Positions 55,657 through 64,000 of a DNA stretch of 64,000 bases are shown piece after piece (position 1 is the stretch's first letter; every line of letters starts with the position of its first letter). A model generated the notes under the pieces. It saw only the letters and a list, made by a program, of their open reading frames with translations, searched no databases and was not told the origin of the DNA. The position numbers and the translations under genes are program-made. This DNA is from Streptomyces sp. CBMA152. Lineage in GTDB: Bacteria > Actinomycetota > Actinomycetes > Streptomycetales > Streptomycetaceae. The stretch spans positions 83,418 through 147,417 of the forward strand of contig NZ_MECJ01000012.1 of NCBI RefSeq assembly GCF_014596475.1, given 5' to 3'.

Positions 55657-55959
55657 ATGCACGTGTCCGAACTGCAACGCCGAGCCGGACAGCCCTCGTT
55701 CGAGCTGTCCGCGCAGGACCTGGGGCTCGACGGAGCCGAGCGCTACTTCTCCGAGTACGTCGGCGCTCGCCTGGTCGTTGAGAACCCCGAGTTCGATTCT
55801 CAGGATCTAGTCCTGCGCGGACGGGTGACTTTGCCTGCCGTGGATGATGCACCGGTTCCCGTGGCCCTGCAGTTTTCCGCCGACCGCGAAAGTGCCACTG
55901 TCACGGGCATGGTCTTGACCGTTGACCTCCGCGATGGTCGGTCAGCACTCCGTTCCTGA
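55657..55959 (+). CDS. N-terminal part of a split beta-rich protein
   Basis: The 100-aa frame contains LVVENPEFDSQDLVLRGRVT, then PVALQFSADRESATVTGMVL. It parallels the N-terminus of the 60653 protein (RSADVEALVVEGKVPINGQA...HVVFIADDAGKYLVGIRVDV). The next frame carries the following part of that protein, so this is probably the 5' half of one gene split by a frameshift, or the first of two coupled subunits. The stop lies two bases before the next ATG. Confidence 0.55.
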   Translation: MHVSELQRRAGQPSFELSAQDLGLDGAERYFSEYVGARLVVENPEFDSQDLVLRGRVTLPAVDDAPVPVALQFSADRESATVTGMVLTVDLRDGRSALRS

Positions 55960-55961
55960 AA

Positions 55962-56933
55962 ATGAACCTGGACTTCCTTCCTCAACTCGGCTTCGGTGCG
56001 CCGCACCTGGTGCTGTCGCTGGTTCCTGACGCTGGGGGCACGATGACACAGTCCGCCGTGGCGGCCGCCTCCTTCACCGTCGGCCCGTCCCCGGCCATGG
56101 TCCTGGTCGAACACCGCCAGGCCGATGACACCCTTCTGCTCAACGCGGCTTTCCCCCAGGGCCTGAGCCTGGCATCACTGACCGCGCTGGCCGAGCTACC
56201 CGGCCTCCGCACCACCAGTATCCGCCGGTTCGACCTTCCACCCGACGTCCCCCGGGGGCTGGCCTCGCTGATGCTGCGTGGCCTGCAACTGGTGTGGTCT
56301 CAGGCCACTGCCTCGCTCTCCAGTGCCTGGGCCGAGATCGAAATCGCCCCTGCATGGCAGGTTGTTCCCGGCCAGGCCGCATTACGCCGCGTACGGGCGC
56401 GCTTCAGCCTTAACCGGCCTCCCGTCACCTCCGGCCACTGGCAGGTGCACACGGAACTGGCTGCCCGACTGGAAGCAGCGCAGATGGTCCTGGACGTCAC
56501 AGTGAGTGTGCCCGAACTGGTCGCCACCGCCGCGGTGGACATCTCCCCCGCGCTGCTCGTCGGACATCTGGCCGGCGCGGACGTTGTGGCCCCAGACGGC
56601 AAGGTGCGGCTGTACGCACGCTGCGACATCCGCCGCCACACATTCATGCTCGCGTTCGCCCTGAGGGAAAACCACAAGGGGGAATACCCGCGCGCTTCCG
56701 ATGTGGCCTACTGGATAAAACAGACAGCGTTTGAACGCCCGGATGGGGTGACGCTAAGAGCCGCCAAGCCGAACTCTGAAAACTGGTCTACGGCATTCAG
56801 TAAGAAAGACGTGGAGCAGCGTCAGAGTCAGCGGATAGAAAAGGGCGTTGGGCGAGGAATAGAGGGAGATCTGGCATTCGGAGCCGGTCTGATCGATGCC
56901 AAGTCGGTCGTGGAAAATGCTTGGAATGCTTGA
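55962..56933 (+). CDS. C-terminal part of the split beta-rich protein
   Basis: The 323-aa frame starts at ATG 55962, two bases after the previous stop. HLVLSLVPDAGGTMTQSAVA corresponds to HLVFGIDPDGSPRVGLGAEL in the 60653 protein, and VLDVTVSVPELVATAAVDIS to DVDVTVMLPEKSLQGSLAGT. The last 70 residues are charged (EQRQSQRIEKGVGRGIEGDL) and may be a replaced end. A TTA codon is at 56382-56384. There is no ribosome-binding site of its own, which fits either coupling or a frameshift within one gene. Confidence 0.55.
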   Translation: MNLDFLPQLGFGAPHLVLSLVPDAGGTMTQSAVAAASFTVGPSPAMVLVEHRQADDTLLLNAAFPQGLSLASLTALAELPGLRTTSIRRFDLPPDVPRGLASLMLRGLQLVWSQATASLSSAWAEIEIAPAWQVVPGQAALRRVRARFSLNRPPVTSGHWQVHTELAARLEAAQMVLDVTVSVPELVATAAVDISPALLVGHLAGADVVAPDGKVRLYARCDIRRHTFMLAFALRENHKGEYPRASDVAYWIKQTAFERPDGVTLRAAKPNSENWSTAFSKKDVEQRQSQRIEKGVGRGIEGDLAFGAGLIDAKSVVENAWNA

Positions 56934-57210
56934 CGGCTGCTTGTCGATCCTTTCTGCATTGAGACGGAACTTCCGAGTTCCCTTCTCTCTGGTCAGGGGT
57001 GTTACAAAGTCAGGGCCATTGAGCCTTACAGGAGTCCGCTGTCCCGCCCAGCCACCCGGCCCGTCTCGCTACCAGGAGCGGGCCGCGATCATGCCCGCAT
57101 CCCGCGGTCTGTTGCCCGGGTTGGAGCCGAGTTGCGAGGGTTGCCCGACCGGCGACGACCGCTAGCGCACGCCGCCGGCCAGCCCCTCGCCTTCGCCCCC
57201 GCGCGGGCTA
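56934..57210. other. Spacer before the pseudogene block
   Basis: About 280 bp with no supported gene. It joins the split beta-protein gene to decayed mobile DNA. Confidence 0.35.
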
Positions 57211-57699
57211 CGCGCGGCACTCAAGACGGGCGAGCAGCATCTGCCAGTGCGCGTGCTCGTGTTGAAGCACCCGCTGGTGGAGATTCGTGTCCCAGCGCCG
57301 CGTGATGGCATCGCGCAGGATCCGGGCGAGCGTGTGGTGACCGGCGGCCGCGCGCTGGGCCACGTCGCGCTTGCCGGGCAGGCAGTTGAAGCCGGAACCT
57401 AAGCAGACGGGAATCCCCAGGAGCCGGCCACGATCTGCGGCACCATACCCGCTGTCTCACAGACGATCTCGACGCGTTCCGCCTGGCCGCTCTGCCCGTC
57501 CAGGCGGAGGCTGCGCGCTGCGGCGATCACCCCGTTCCTCAAAGTCTTCTGGGCCTTCGAAGACCAACGACAGGGCGGCGACCTCGCTGTCGTCACGGAT
57601 CGCGTCCCAAGGGATACGGCCGGAGCGGCGCCCCATCCCGATGACTTCGACCAGGCGCTTGTACGTGCGTTCCGCCTTCACCAGAACCCCGTCCGACAC
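57211..57699 (-). pseudogene. Decayed conserved hypothetical gene
   Basis: Minus-strand pieces in different frames read VKAERTYKRLVEVIGMGRRS...RIPWDAIRDD, then RVEIVCETAGMVPQIV, then ARILRDAITRRWDTNLHQRV and a final LLARLECRA stop. The order fits a Streptomyces accessory protein I have seen in mobile elements (possibly topoisomerase-primase-like), broken by at least two frameshifts and lacking its 5' part. Confidence 0.5.
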
Positions 57700-57713
57700 A
57701 GCGCTTACCAGAT

Positions 57714-58380
57714 GTGGCGGATCGTCAGGGGCAGTTGCTGCTCATAACGGGCAAGCACCGAGCCGATCGCACCCAGCCGATCGAGGGCGGCGAGCCGCTG
57801 CCTCCATCCGGGCTGGTAGCCCTCCAATACCGTCTTCGTAGCCCCGCAACGGGGCTACCGGCCTTCGGACACCGAACGGCGGACGACGTTCAGGTCCCGG
57901 GTGAACGAGGTCCGTGTCGCTCCGCACTGCGCGGTGCGGGCGGCCTCGGCGAGCAGGTCCCGAGTGGCGTGGTGGACGATCAGGTGGGCGAAGATCTCTT
58001 TGCCGAATACCGTCCGGCGTCTGTGAGCGGAGAACGGGTCTGTCGCGCTGGTGGGTTTTGATCTCGTCAAAGACGAGCTCGATCTCCCAGCGTCGTGCGT
58101 ACAGTTCGGCAGCTCGGTGGCCGGGCACCTCTCGTGGTCCATCAGACTGGTGATCAGCCGAATCACCTCGGTCTGGCCATCGATGCGGTACTCGACCACC
58201 CGCACCACGGCTGGCGGGGCTTTGACGGTCCCGGTCGCTTTGCTGTGCTTGTTCGCCTGGATTCGGGCCAGGTAGCTGTCCGCCAGGACGTCTTCGACCC
58301 TGCAGGCCAGGCCCCAGAAACCGCGATCGGCGAGCAGTAGCGTGCCGCCGCTGACATGCCGCTCCAGCTCATCGGACACG
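57714..58380 (-). pseudogene. IS4-type transposase fragment
   Basis: The minus strand reads GGTLLLADRGFWGLACRVED, then in another frame LYARRWEIELVFDEIKTHQR, and returns to HRRTVFGKEIFAHLIVHHAT. The ADRGF and YARRWEIELVFDEIK blocks are hallmark DDE motifs of IS4-type transposases. The N-terminal half is missing, and frameshifts interrupt the rest. Confidence 0.75.
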
Positions 58381-58383
58381 ATC

Positions 58384-58700
58384 GCTCCGAGTCCTGCCCG
58401 GTCGATACCTCACACTCTGCGTTCGGTCGAGCTGGACGACGACAGCGTCGCCGAGCTGGAAATGCTCGTCGGCTTCGACGACGACCTCCTCTCGGAGGCG
58501 AACCGGCTCTCCAACCGGCTTCGCGGCCTGTTCACACAGGTCCACCCGCATCTGGAACGGATCTCGGCCCGCGCATGCAGCACCCGGCCGTCCTGGCCCT
58601 GCTGGAACAGTTCGGGTCGCCCGCCCAGCTCCGCCGAGCCGGACGCCGCAGGCTCACCAACCTGATGCGGCCCAAGGCCCCGCGGACGGCGGCCAGCTGA
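58384..58700 (+). pseudogene. IS110-type transposase fragment
   Basis: The plus strand reads ELEMLVGFDDDLLSEANRLS, then RLRGLFTQVHPHLERI, and after a frameshift MQHPAVLALLEQFGSPAQLR. This is the middle of an IS110/IS902-type transposase. It joins directly to the IS4-type fragment, so both are truncated at the junction. Confidence 0.7.
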
Positions 58701-59500
58701 CCGAGGACGGCGCGCTTCGCGTCTACGACGCCTGGCCAGGCGTGCCCCCGATCAGATCTGAGATGCGAGTGTGGGGTGTGGCGGCCGTCAGCGGCCGCTC
58801 ACCACCGGGGCAGCTGCGAACCGCAGGCGTCGAGCCGGTCGGTTCTGTTCAGGGGCCGCTTCCCCTGGGCGATCTAGCGAAAGTCGTCCGAGACGCGCGA
58901 TTTGAACGTCAAGCACGCAGTGCCCGACGGGACGTTATGGCGCAGCGACACTGTCACCAGCTGCCCCGGCGCGAAGACTTCGGGAAGCCCGTCTGTCCCG
59001 GCGCGCGAGGCCTGCAAGTTGAAGGCGGCCATGCAGCGGTCGCCGTCCGGTCCCTAGCCAGCCAAAACCTCCCCGCACACGGCCGCGTCTCGAGACTCGC
59101 GCCCGGAGGAAATGGTTACACTCGTCAACACCCGCGCCTCTTGCGCCCGGGAGCCCACCACGATCGTGGCCGTCGCCACCGTGGACCGGGTCATCGGCCG
59201 TGCCGCCGAGACCCGCAGGTGCGCGTCGCCCATTACCTTCCTCGTAGAGCCCGGTTCGGGCTCTTGGCCTCCGGGGCCGGTATGACTTGTTGCCCCTGTC
59301 CTTGATGATCCGAGGGGTGCTGTCGCCGGTCCTGGCGCCGGTTGATCGCTGATGGAAGCGTGTCCGTCGAAAGGCAGGGCTGCGTCCTCCATCCCAGCAG
59401 CCCCACGGATCAGGATCCTCACGCCGTTCGTGACGGCGTGGAGCCCCGACGTCAGAAGCCGTTGCCTGTATGTGAGCGTTGAGTTTCCGCCGGTGAGGCA
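58701..59500. other. Mosaic region without an identifiable gene
   Basis: Roughly 800 bp between transposase fragments. Overlapping frames on both strands show no sustained codon pattern. I see nothing assignable and regard it as decayed mobile DNA. Confidence 0.35.
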
Positions 59501-59509
59501 TGGTGTCGA

Positions 59510-60110
59510 TGCCGCGGTGGGAGAGTCCGGGCGATCAGTTCGGTCTCGACGATGCGGAGTTGTCCAGTGCCATCGGTGCTGGGGCTTCTGGAAGGGACGC
59601 TGTCCGAGCGCGGGCGGAGAAGCCTCGTGCCCAGGCAAAACGGATCGTGGCTGAACTTGTCCAGGCGGAAGCCGTGTTAGAGCGTCGGGTTTCGCGCGGG
59701 AAGAACTCGCCGAGGCCCGGGCCGCTTCACGCGATCAGGCGGAGGCTGCCGTGCCCGAGCCCCAGGAGGCGGCCAGGGCGGCCAAGAAGCCGCCGGTCGT
59801 AGGGTCTGTGGTGCTGCGGTGGTATCCCGACGCGACGCCGGAGGCGTTCGCGGTCGACTATCGGCAGATCCTCGCACTGGTTCAGGTGTACCCGGATGAC
59901 GACGAGGGGATCTAACGAAACAGCTCGCCGCCCCCGTTGGAGTTGGAGCTGGTGCCAGCGAAGATCGAGTGAGTGCGGTCCAATGTGAGGCGGCTGGCCG
60001 AGCGGGGCTGGCTGACCGCGTCGCCAACGGGCCGGTTCACGCCGCGGCAGCCCACCGGCCCTGCTCGGCCCGTTGCCGGGAAGCAGTCCGGGCCACGCGG
60101 CGGCTGATCA
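59510..60110 (+). pseudogene. Decayed gene for a Streptomyces conserved hypothetical protein
   Basis: Pieces in shifting frames read RARAEKPRAQAKRIVAELVQ...AEAVLERRV, then VVLRWYPDATPEAFAVDYRQ...ILALVQVYPDDDEGI, then VRRLAERGWLTASPTGRFTP. This is the layout of a common Streptomyces protein, a coiled-coil followed by a winged-helix-like domain, often near IS elements. Internal stops inactivate it. Confidence 0.55.
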
Positions 60111-60640
60111 GCATGGCCTGGGAGAAGTAGATGAACGTCTCGCTGGATGCCGGCAGGGTCGCGAAGTCGCGCACCAGACGGCGCGAGTTCATCAGCCACC
60201 CCAAGACTTCTGTCCGCACACCACCATCTCGGCAGCGTCACGACCCCCGACATGTCGTCCGAGCGTGTAACGATCGCGTGAGCTGCAGCTTCTCCTTCGC
60301 CCCGGCCACGAGCCGGTCCCGGTAGCCGCCGTCGGCCCACACCAGCGTGACCTTCCGGAACCTTGCGCACAGGCCGGGAAGCATCATGCGGGCGGCCTGC
60401 CGGTCGGTGACGTTCCCGGCCGTCACCAACACCAAGCCGCAGGCCCAGGCAGTCCGTGATGACGTGCCGTCGCCTGCCGTTGATCTTGCCGCCGTCGCAG
60501 CCCCGTGAGCCCGCGGGCACCGAAGCGGCTCCTTGACGGACTGCGAGTCGATGACCGCCGCCGTCGGCTCCACCGCCCGCCCCTTCCCCTGAAATGCAGC
60601 GCCCGCAATGCAGTTTTGAGCGACTTCGGCGTCTCGAGCG
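60046..60640 (-). pseudogene. IS5-type transposase remnant
   Basis: The minus strand contains AAVIDSQSVKEPLRCPRAHG, then GKINGRRRHVITDCLGL, VTLVWADGGYRDRLVAGAKE, and VTLPRWWCADRSLGV in different frames. These match DDE blocks of the IS5/IS1031-type transposases of Streptomyces. Several frameshifts and a missing N-terminus show decay. Its upstream edge lies just before the 60653 gene. Confidence 0.7.
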
Positions 60641-60652
60641 TTAGGAAACTCT

Positions 60653-62047
60653 ATGCCACTCCTCATCTCCGACCTCAAGACACTACTCACATTCGGCTCC
60701 GAACTCAATATATCTCCGGACTATCTCAAACTGAAGAACGCAAGACCACTATTCCATCGATTTTTCAAAGATGGCCAGTTGCAGGTGAAAGATAGATCTG
60801 CCGACGTTGAGGCGCTGGTAGTGGAGGGGAAAGTACCGATTAATGGGCAGGCTCCGTCCACCGCGCACGTTGTTTTTATCGCCGACGATGCGGGGAAATA
60901 TCTCGTCGGCATCCGCGTCGACGTCACGCTTCTGCCCGAGGGAGCCACCTTGCCCTCCGAAATCTCCCACGTTCCTGCCGCGCTGGACCCGCTCGAGCGC
61001 GGCCCGCTGCACTTAGTATTCGGCATCGACCCCGATGGGTCCCCGAGGGTAGGGCTTGGCGCCGAACTGCTTTTCCCCGCCCAGGCAACCGAGCCTCATC
61101 CCTACATATGGGCATACCCTCCAGCAAAACAGACACAACCCTGGAATTTCTTTGGGTTCTTCAAGGATGTTTCACTCGACAGCATCGACCAGCTGAAGAA
61201 GATCTGCAGCGGGAACTTCGAGCTCCCGGACGGCGTGTCATCTAAGGGCTTGACGCTCAGTGCACTAGCCCTTGACGTCGTCCCTGGTCCCGGTATCGGT
61301 CCATCTGGCACCGGAGCTAAGAGCTCGCGGTGGCTGTCTCTCGGAGTAGGACTCAAACTGGCCGGGCAGTGGGATATCTGGCCAGGAGTCCTTCAAATCA
61401 AAGGACTGGACGGAAGTTTTACTGTAGGAGACCCCCGGGGCAAACCAACTATTTCTACGGTCATCGGAGGTCGTGTCCGCCTGACGGAAGCGATCGACGT
61501 CGACGTCACAGTGATGCTTCCGGAGAAATCACTTCAGGGCAGTCTGGCCGGAACCCTGAGAGTCGGAGCGCTCCTGGAGAAGATGTTCGGCAAAATTCCG
61601 CTTCTTGAAAATCTCACTGTGAGCCGTCTGGTCGTGGCCGCCGAGCTGGGAAGTGAACGCGGCTACTTCCTTGATCTCGATCTTGATCACCTGCCGATCA
61701 CTGAGAGCTTGAAGCTTTCGAAGGTGGGCTTGCGGGTGGCGAAGGAGGGCGACAAAGTCGCCGCTACCATCAGCGCGGCCTGGCAAGTGGGAAAGACGGC
61801 CGTGACCGTGACCGGAACCTGGTCATCTGCAGACAGCTGGATCTTCACGGCAACATCGCCTGACCCCGGCATCACGCTTACCGACATGCTCTCTACGATG
61901 GCCCTCGACACCCCGGATACCCTGCGCGTGATATCTCCCCAGCTACTTGCGCTCAATCTCGTGTACCAGCCCACGAGGAAGGCCTTGACTATACAGTCGA
62001 AGACGGATCATGCCAGCCTCACATTCGCCTCCTTCCCGAAAATATAG
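60653..62047 (+). CDS. Beta-rich protein, paralogue of the split 55657/55962 gene
   Basis: The 464-aa protein has no signal peptide and consists of alternating amphipathic strands (ALVVEGKVPINGQAPSTAHV, KSSRWLSLGVGLKLAGQWDI, WPGVLQIKGLDGSFTVGDP, IDVDVTVMLPEKSLQGSLAG). The rhythm recalls the DUF6603-like protein at 37980 and suggests an elongated or groove-shaped beta structure. ATG 60653 is preceded by AGGAAA. A TTA codon is at 61013-61015. It is separated from its split paralogue by 3.7 kb of mobile-element debris. The 5' control region may have been altered by the IS5-type insertion. Confidence 0.65.
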   Translation: MPLLISDLKTLLTFGSELNISPDYLKLKNARPLFHRFFKDGQLQVKDRSADVEALVVEGKVPINGQAPSTAHVVFIADDAGKYLVGIRVDVTLLPEGATLPSEISHVPAALDPLERGPLHLVFGIDPDGSPRVGLGAELLFPAQATEPHPYIWAYPPAKQTQPWNFFGFFKDVSLDSIDQLKKICSGNFELPDGVSSKGLTLSALALDVVPGPGIGPSGTGAKSSRWLSLGVGLKLAGQWDIWPGVLQIKGLDGSFTVGDPRGKPTISTVIGGRVRLTEAIDVDVTVMLPEKSLQGSLAGTLRVGALLEKMFGKIPLLENLTVSRLVVAAELGSERGYFLDLDLDHLPITESLKLSKVGLRVAKEGDKVAATISAAWQVGKTAVTVTGTWSSADSWIFTATSPDPGITLTDMLSTMALDTPDTLRVISPQLLALNLVYQPTRKALTIQSKTDHASLTFASFPKI

Positions 62048-62095
62048 ATCGGGAATCATCAAGACGTTTTGACGTCGACCACGAAAGGATCAAGC

Positions 62096-62740
62096 GTGCC
62101 CACATTGACTTGTTACCGCGGAGAGAAGAAAGATAGATGGGGCCACCCGACCCTCCGGCTGTGCGACGGACTTACCGTGCGCGACCCGTTGCCGCCAGGC
62201 CCGACACCGAAGCCCAAACCAGGCGAGATAAGACAAGCCATTGTTTCCCGAGTATGGGGAGCCATAAAGGATGAAATTAACCGAGAAGGAGGACTTCCCA
62301 AGAAAAAGGTACAGGCTTTCGCACAGACACTGAGGGCATCGGGAAAAGTCTATGCGATCGCGACAGCGGCTACCGAAGAGGGAGCGTACAAGGACGACTT
62401 CAACTATGTGATCGAAATCCCCAATGCGCGAGCATTTCTCTGGGGAGCTAACCTGACCCTCGGCAAGGAAGTGGACTGGATAATAAACCCGGCCGGTGCG
62501 GACGCCGACTACATCGTCCTCGACGCCGACAGCTTCGAGGAAGCAACCGTCTTCGCCTTCGGGCACAAAACCGAAACACGCGAGGTCACCTTCTTCACTG
62601 ACATTCCCGCCAACTGGATAAAGACAGTAAATGAAATACCGGCATCAGAATGGGAGAAAAAGAAGAAATCTGAATTCACTCCCGACGAGAGGAAACTGAT
62701 GGGAAAACTGGTCCGCCCACCCTTCAAGTGGGTTCCATGA
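62096..62740 (+). CDS. Hypothetical 214-aa protein, possible effector
   Basis: GTG 62096 has AAAGGA six bases upstream. The product begins PTLTCYRGEKKDRWGHPTLR and has a helical segment (VQAFAQTLRASGKVYAIATA) followed by beta-type stretches (DFNYVIEIPNARAFLWGANL, ADYIVLDADSFEEATVFAFG, REVTFFTDIPANWI). An early CYRG strand and late VTFF.DIP resemble the ends of ADP-ribosyltransferase folds, but I cannot place the full catalytic triad, so this is a weak guess. The gene lies 48 bp after the beta-rich gene and uses more AAA/GAA codons than neighbours. Confidence 0.55.
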   Translation: MPTLTCYRGEKKDRWGHPTLRLCDGLTVRDPLPPGPTPKPKPGEIRQAIVSRVWGAIKDEINREGGLPKKKVQAFAQTLRASGKVYAIATAATEEGAYKDDFNYVIEIPNARAFLWGANLTLGKEVDWIINPAGADADYIVLDADSFEEATVFAFGHKTETREVTFFTDIPANWIKTVNEIPASEWEKKKKSEFTPDERKLMGKLVRPPFKWVP

Positions 62741-62955
62741 AAATTATTCTGGAATGTTGAACTATTTCGAACTCGAGTACTATGGCCGGAGACCTTGTCG
62801 CCTTGCCTCGGGGTTGTCGTCATGGGTGATGCATTCTCATCTGTCGACACCAGTCAGGAGCCTTTCCATCTATAGCTCTGGCAGGTGGGGGGGCTGCACG
62901 ATCGGGTGACATCTGAACTGGCTTGCCCTGTGGGGTGGGTGGGAAGGATGTTGCT

Positions 62956-63264
62956 GTGCCCAAGCCTTATCCGGAGGAGTTCCGCGAGGATGTCGTGCGG
63001 GTCGCGAGGAATCGCGGTCCGGGCGTGACGGTCGAGCAGGTCGCCGCCGACTTCGGTGTCCACGCGATGACGCTGTGGAAATGGATGCGTCGCGCGGACA
63101 TTGAGGAGGGGACGAAGCCTGGAACGACAGGCCAGGAGAGCACGGAGCTCCGGGAAGCACGTCGGCGGATCAAGCTGCTGGAGCAGGAGAACGAGGTCCT
63201 GCGCCGGGCCGCAGCCTACCTGTCGCAGGCGCATCTACCGGGAAAAGGATCTACCCGCTCGTGA
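62956..63264 (+). CDS. IS3-type transposase OrfA
   Basis: The 102-aa protein has the typical HTH (VTVEQVAADFGVHAMTLWKW) and a leucine-zipper-like coiled coil (ELREARRRIKLLEQENEVLR). It starts at GTG 62956. Its end overlaps OrfB by four bases, consistent with production of a fused OrfAB by frameshifting, as known for IS3 elements. Confidence 0.85.
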   Translation: MPKPYPEEFREDVVRVARNRGPGVTVEQVAADFGVHAMTLWKWMRRADIEEGTKPGTTGQESTELREARRRIKLLEQENEVLRRAAAYLSQAHLPGKGSTRS

Positions 63265-63840
63265 AAGAGCTCGCCGTGGACGGGGTGCCCGTCGCGGTGA
63301 CGTGCCGGGTCTTGAAGCTCGCCAGAGCGCCCTACTACCGCTGGCTCGACAAGCCGGTGGCTGATGCTGCGCTCGAGGAGGCGTACCGGGCGAACGCGTT
63401 GTTCGCCGCCCACCGTGACGACCCGGAGTTCGGCTACCGGTTCCTGGCCGACGAGGCTCGCAGCGCGGGAAGCGCCATGGCTGACCGGACTGCGTGGCGA
63501 ATCTGTCGGGACAACCGCTGGTGGAGCGTGTTCGGAAAGAGACGCGGCAGGATCAAGAAGGCCGGACCGCCGGTGCATGACGATCTCGTCCGCCGTGACT
63601 TCACCGCGGCCGGACCGAACCGGCTGTGGCTCGCCGACATCACCGAACACGCCACCACCGAAGGGAAGTTGTACCTCTGCGCGATCAAGGACGTCTTCAG
63701 CAGGAGGATCGTGGGCTACTCCATCGACGCACGGATGAAGTCCCGCCTGGCCGTCGCAGCCCTGAACAACGCCGTGGCCCGACGTGATCACGTCACTGGG
63801 TGCATTCTGCACAGTGATCGCGGGTCGCAAGGCGGATTCA
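63261..63840 (+). pseudogene. IS3-type transposase OrfB, truncated by insertion
   Basis: The frame contains the integrase core: PNRLWLADITEHATTEGKLY with the first Asp, DVFSRRIVGYSIDARM, and CILHSDRGSQ with the second Asp. After SDRGSQ the sequence changes to IS30-type DNA, so the region with the catalytic Glu is absent. The open frame that continues to 63950 is fortuitous. Confidence 0.8.
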
Positions 63841-63879
63841 ACTGGTCGTCGCAACACCTTGATTTCGGAGGTGTGCGAC

Positions 63880-64000
63880 GTGGCCACGGCGGACTGGGCT
63901 CTGAAGACCAGCGATGTTCCCGAGGGGCGGCGTCGGCAGTGGCGTGCTGACCGTGCGTTGCGGCCGGCGATGCGTTCGCCGGGGCGGCCCGATCCGTGCG
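63880..64000 (+). CDS. IS30-type transposase, 5' part (cut by window end)
   Basis: From GTG 63880 the frame reads VATADWALKTSDVPEGRRRQ...ALRPAMRSPGRPDPC and runs off the window. The arrangement RPxMRSPGRP is typical of the N-terminus of IS30-type transposases in actinomycetes. The upstream GGATTCAACTGG tract is its probable left terminal repeat. Confidence 0.6.
   Translation, partial: MATADWALKTSDVPEGRRRQWRADRALRPAMRSPGRPDPC

Larger units (their letters stand above)
62895..64000 (+). mobile_element. IS3-type element, interrupted by an IS30-type element
   Basis: The left end starts near TGCACGATCGGG. OrfA (62956-63264) and OrfB (from 63261) are in order. OrfB is cut at about 63832, where a different left end (GGATTCAACTGG) and the start of an IS30-type transposase appear. 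The right part of the IS3 element lies beyond the window, if it survives. Confidence 0.75.

Overview
The window looks like accessory DNA of a Streptomyces-type actinomycete, most likely part of a large (possibly linear) plasmid or an integrative conjugative element. GC content and third-position GC are very high, GTG starts and ATGA/GTGA gene overlaps are common, and the recognisable families (Replic_Relax, TcpC, DUF2637, DUF6192/RacP-like, PAS-LuxR, Streptomyces-style NlpC and SLT hydrolases) are typical of actinobacterial mobile elements. No ribosomal or housekeeping gene and no integrase was seen.

Layout. (1) 0.2-20 kb is a conjugation module read mainly leftwards. One tightly coupled operon (17743 down to 8523) encodes a VirB8/TcpC-like protein, small membrane proteins, a VirB4-like ATPase, a VirB6/TrbL-like membrane protein and a VirB1-like NlpC/P60 hydrolase. 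A second leftward group (4621 down to 182) encodes a VirD4-like coupling protein and a Replic_Relax protein. A possible toxin-antitoxin pair and a Cro/C1-type regulator lie between them. The region upstream of the operon carries eight copies of a 10-bp motif, GGCTTGCCCA or its complement, with two more near 20.6 kb. (2) 21-24.7 kb holds DUF6192-like and RacP-like genes and a membrane-anchored beta-propeller protein. (3) 25-34 kb is a string of small, poorly characterised genes with two tRNA genes. One is a tRNA-Leu(UAA), the bldA type; the other is a tRNA with anticodon CAU. (4) 34.2-35.6 kb is a TTA-containing PAS-LuxR regulator. (5) 38-62.7 kb is the most unusual part: an operon of very large beta-rich proteins (907, 722 and 1212 aa), fibre-like proteins of about 510 aa with related N-termini and different C-termini, an endolysin-like enzyme with holin-like partners, two copies (one split) of a second beta-rich family, and a 214-aa protein that might be an effector. 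Degenerate insertion sequences interrupt it, and inward-facing left ends of one IS3-type element bracket it.

How it may work together. At least ten genes between 31.4 and 62 kb contain the rare leucine codon TTA (twelve codons located), whereas none was noticed in the conjugation module. The element carries its own tRNA-Leu(UAA) and a TTA-containing regulator. This suggests an inferred, untested model: a developmentally timed system of large assembled beta-proteins with exchangeable tips, possibly released by lysis, whose translation is tied to a self-supplied bldA-like tRNA. The region 57.2-60.6 kb is a graveyard of transposases and broken genes.
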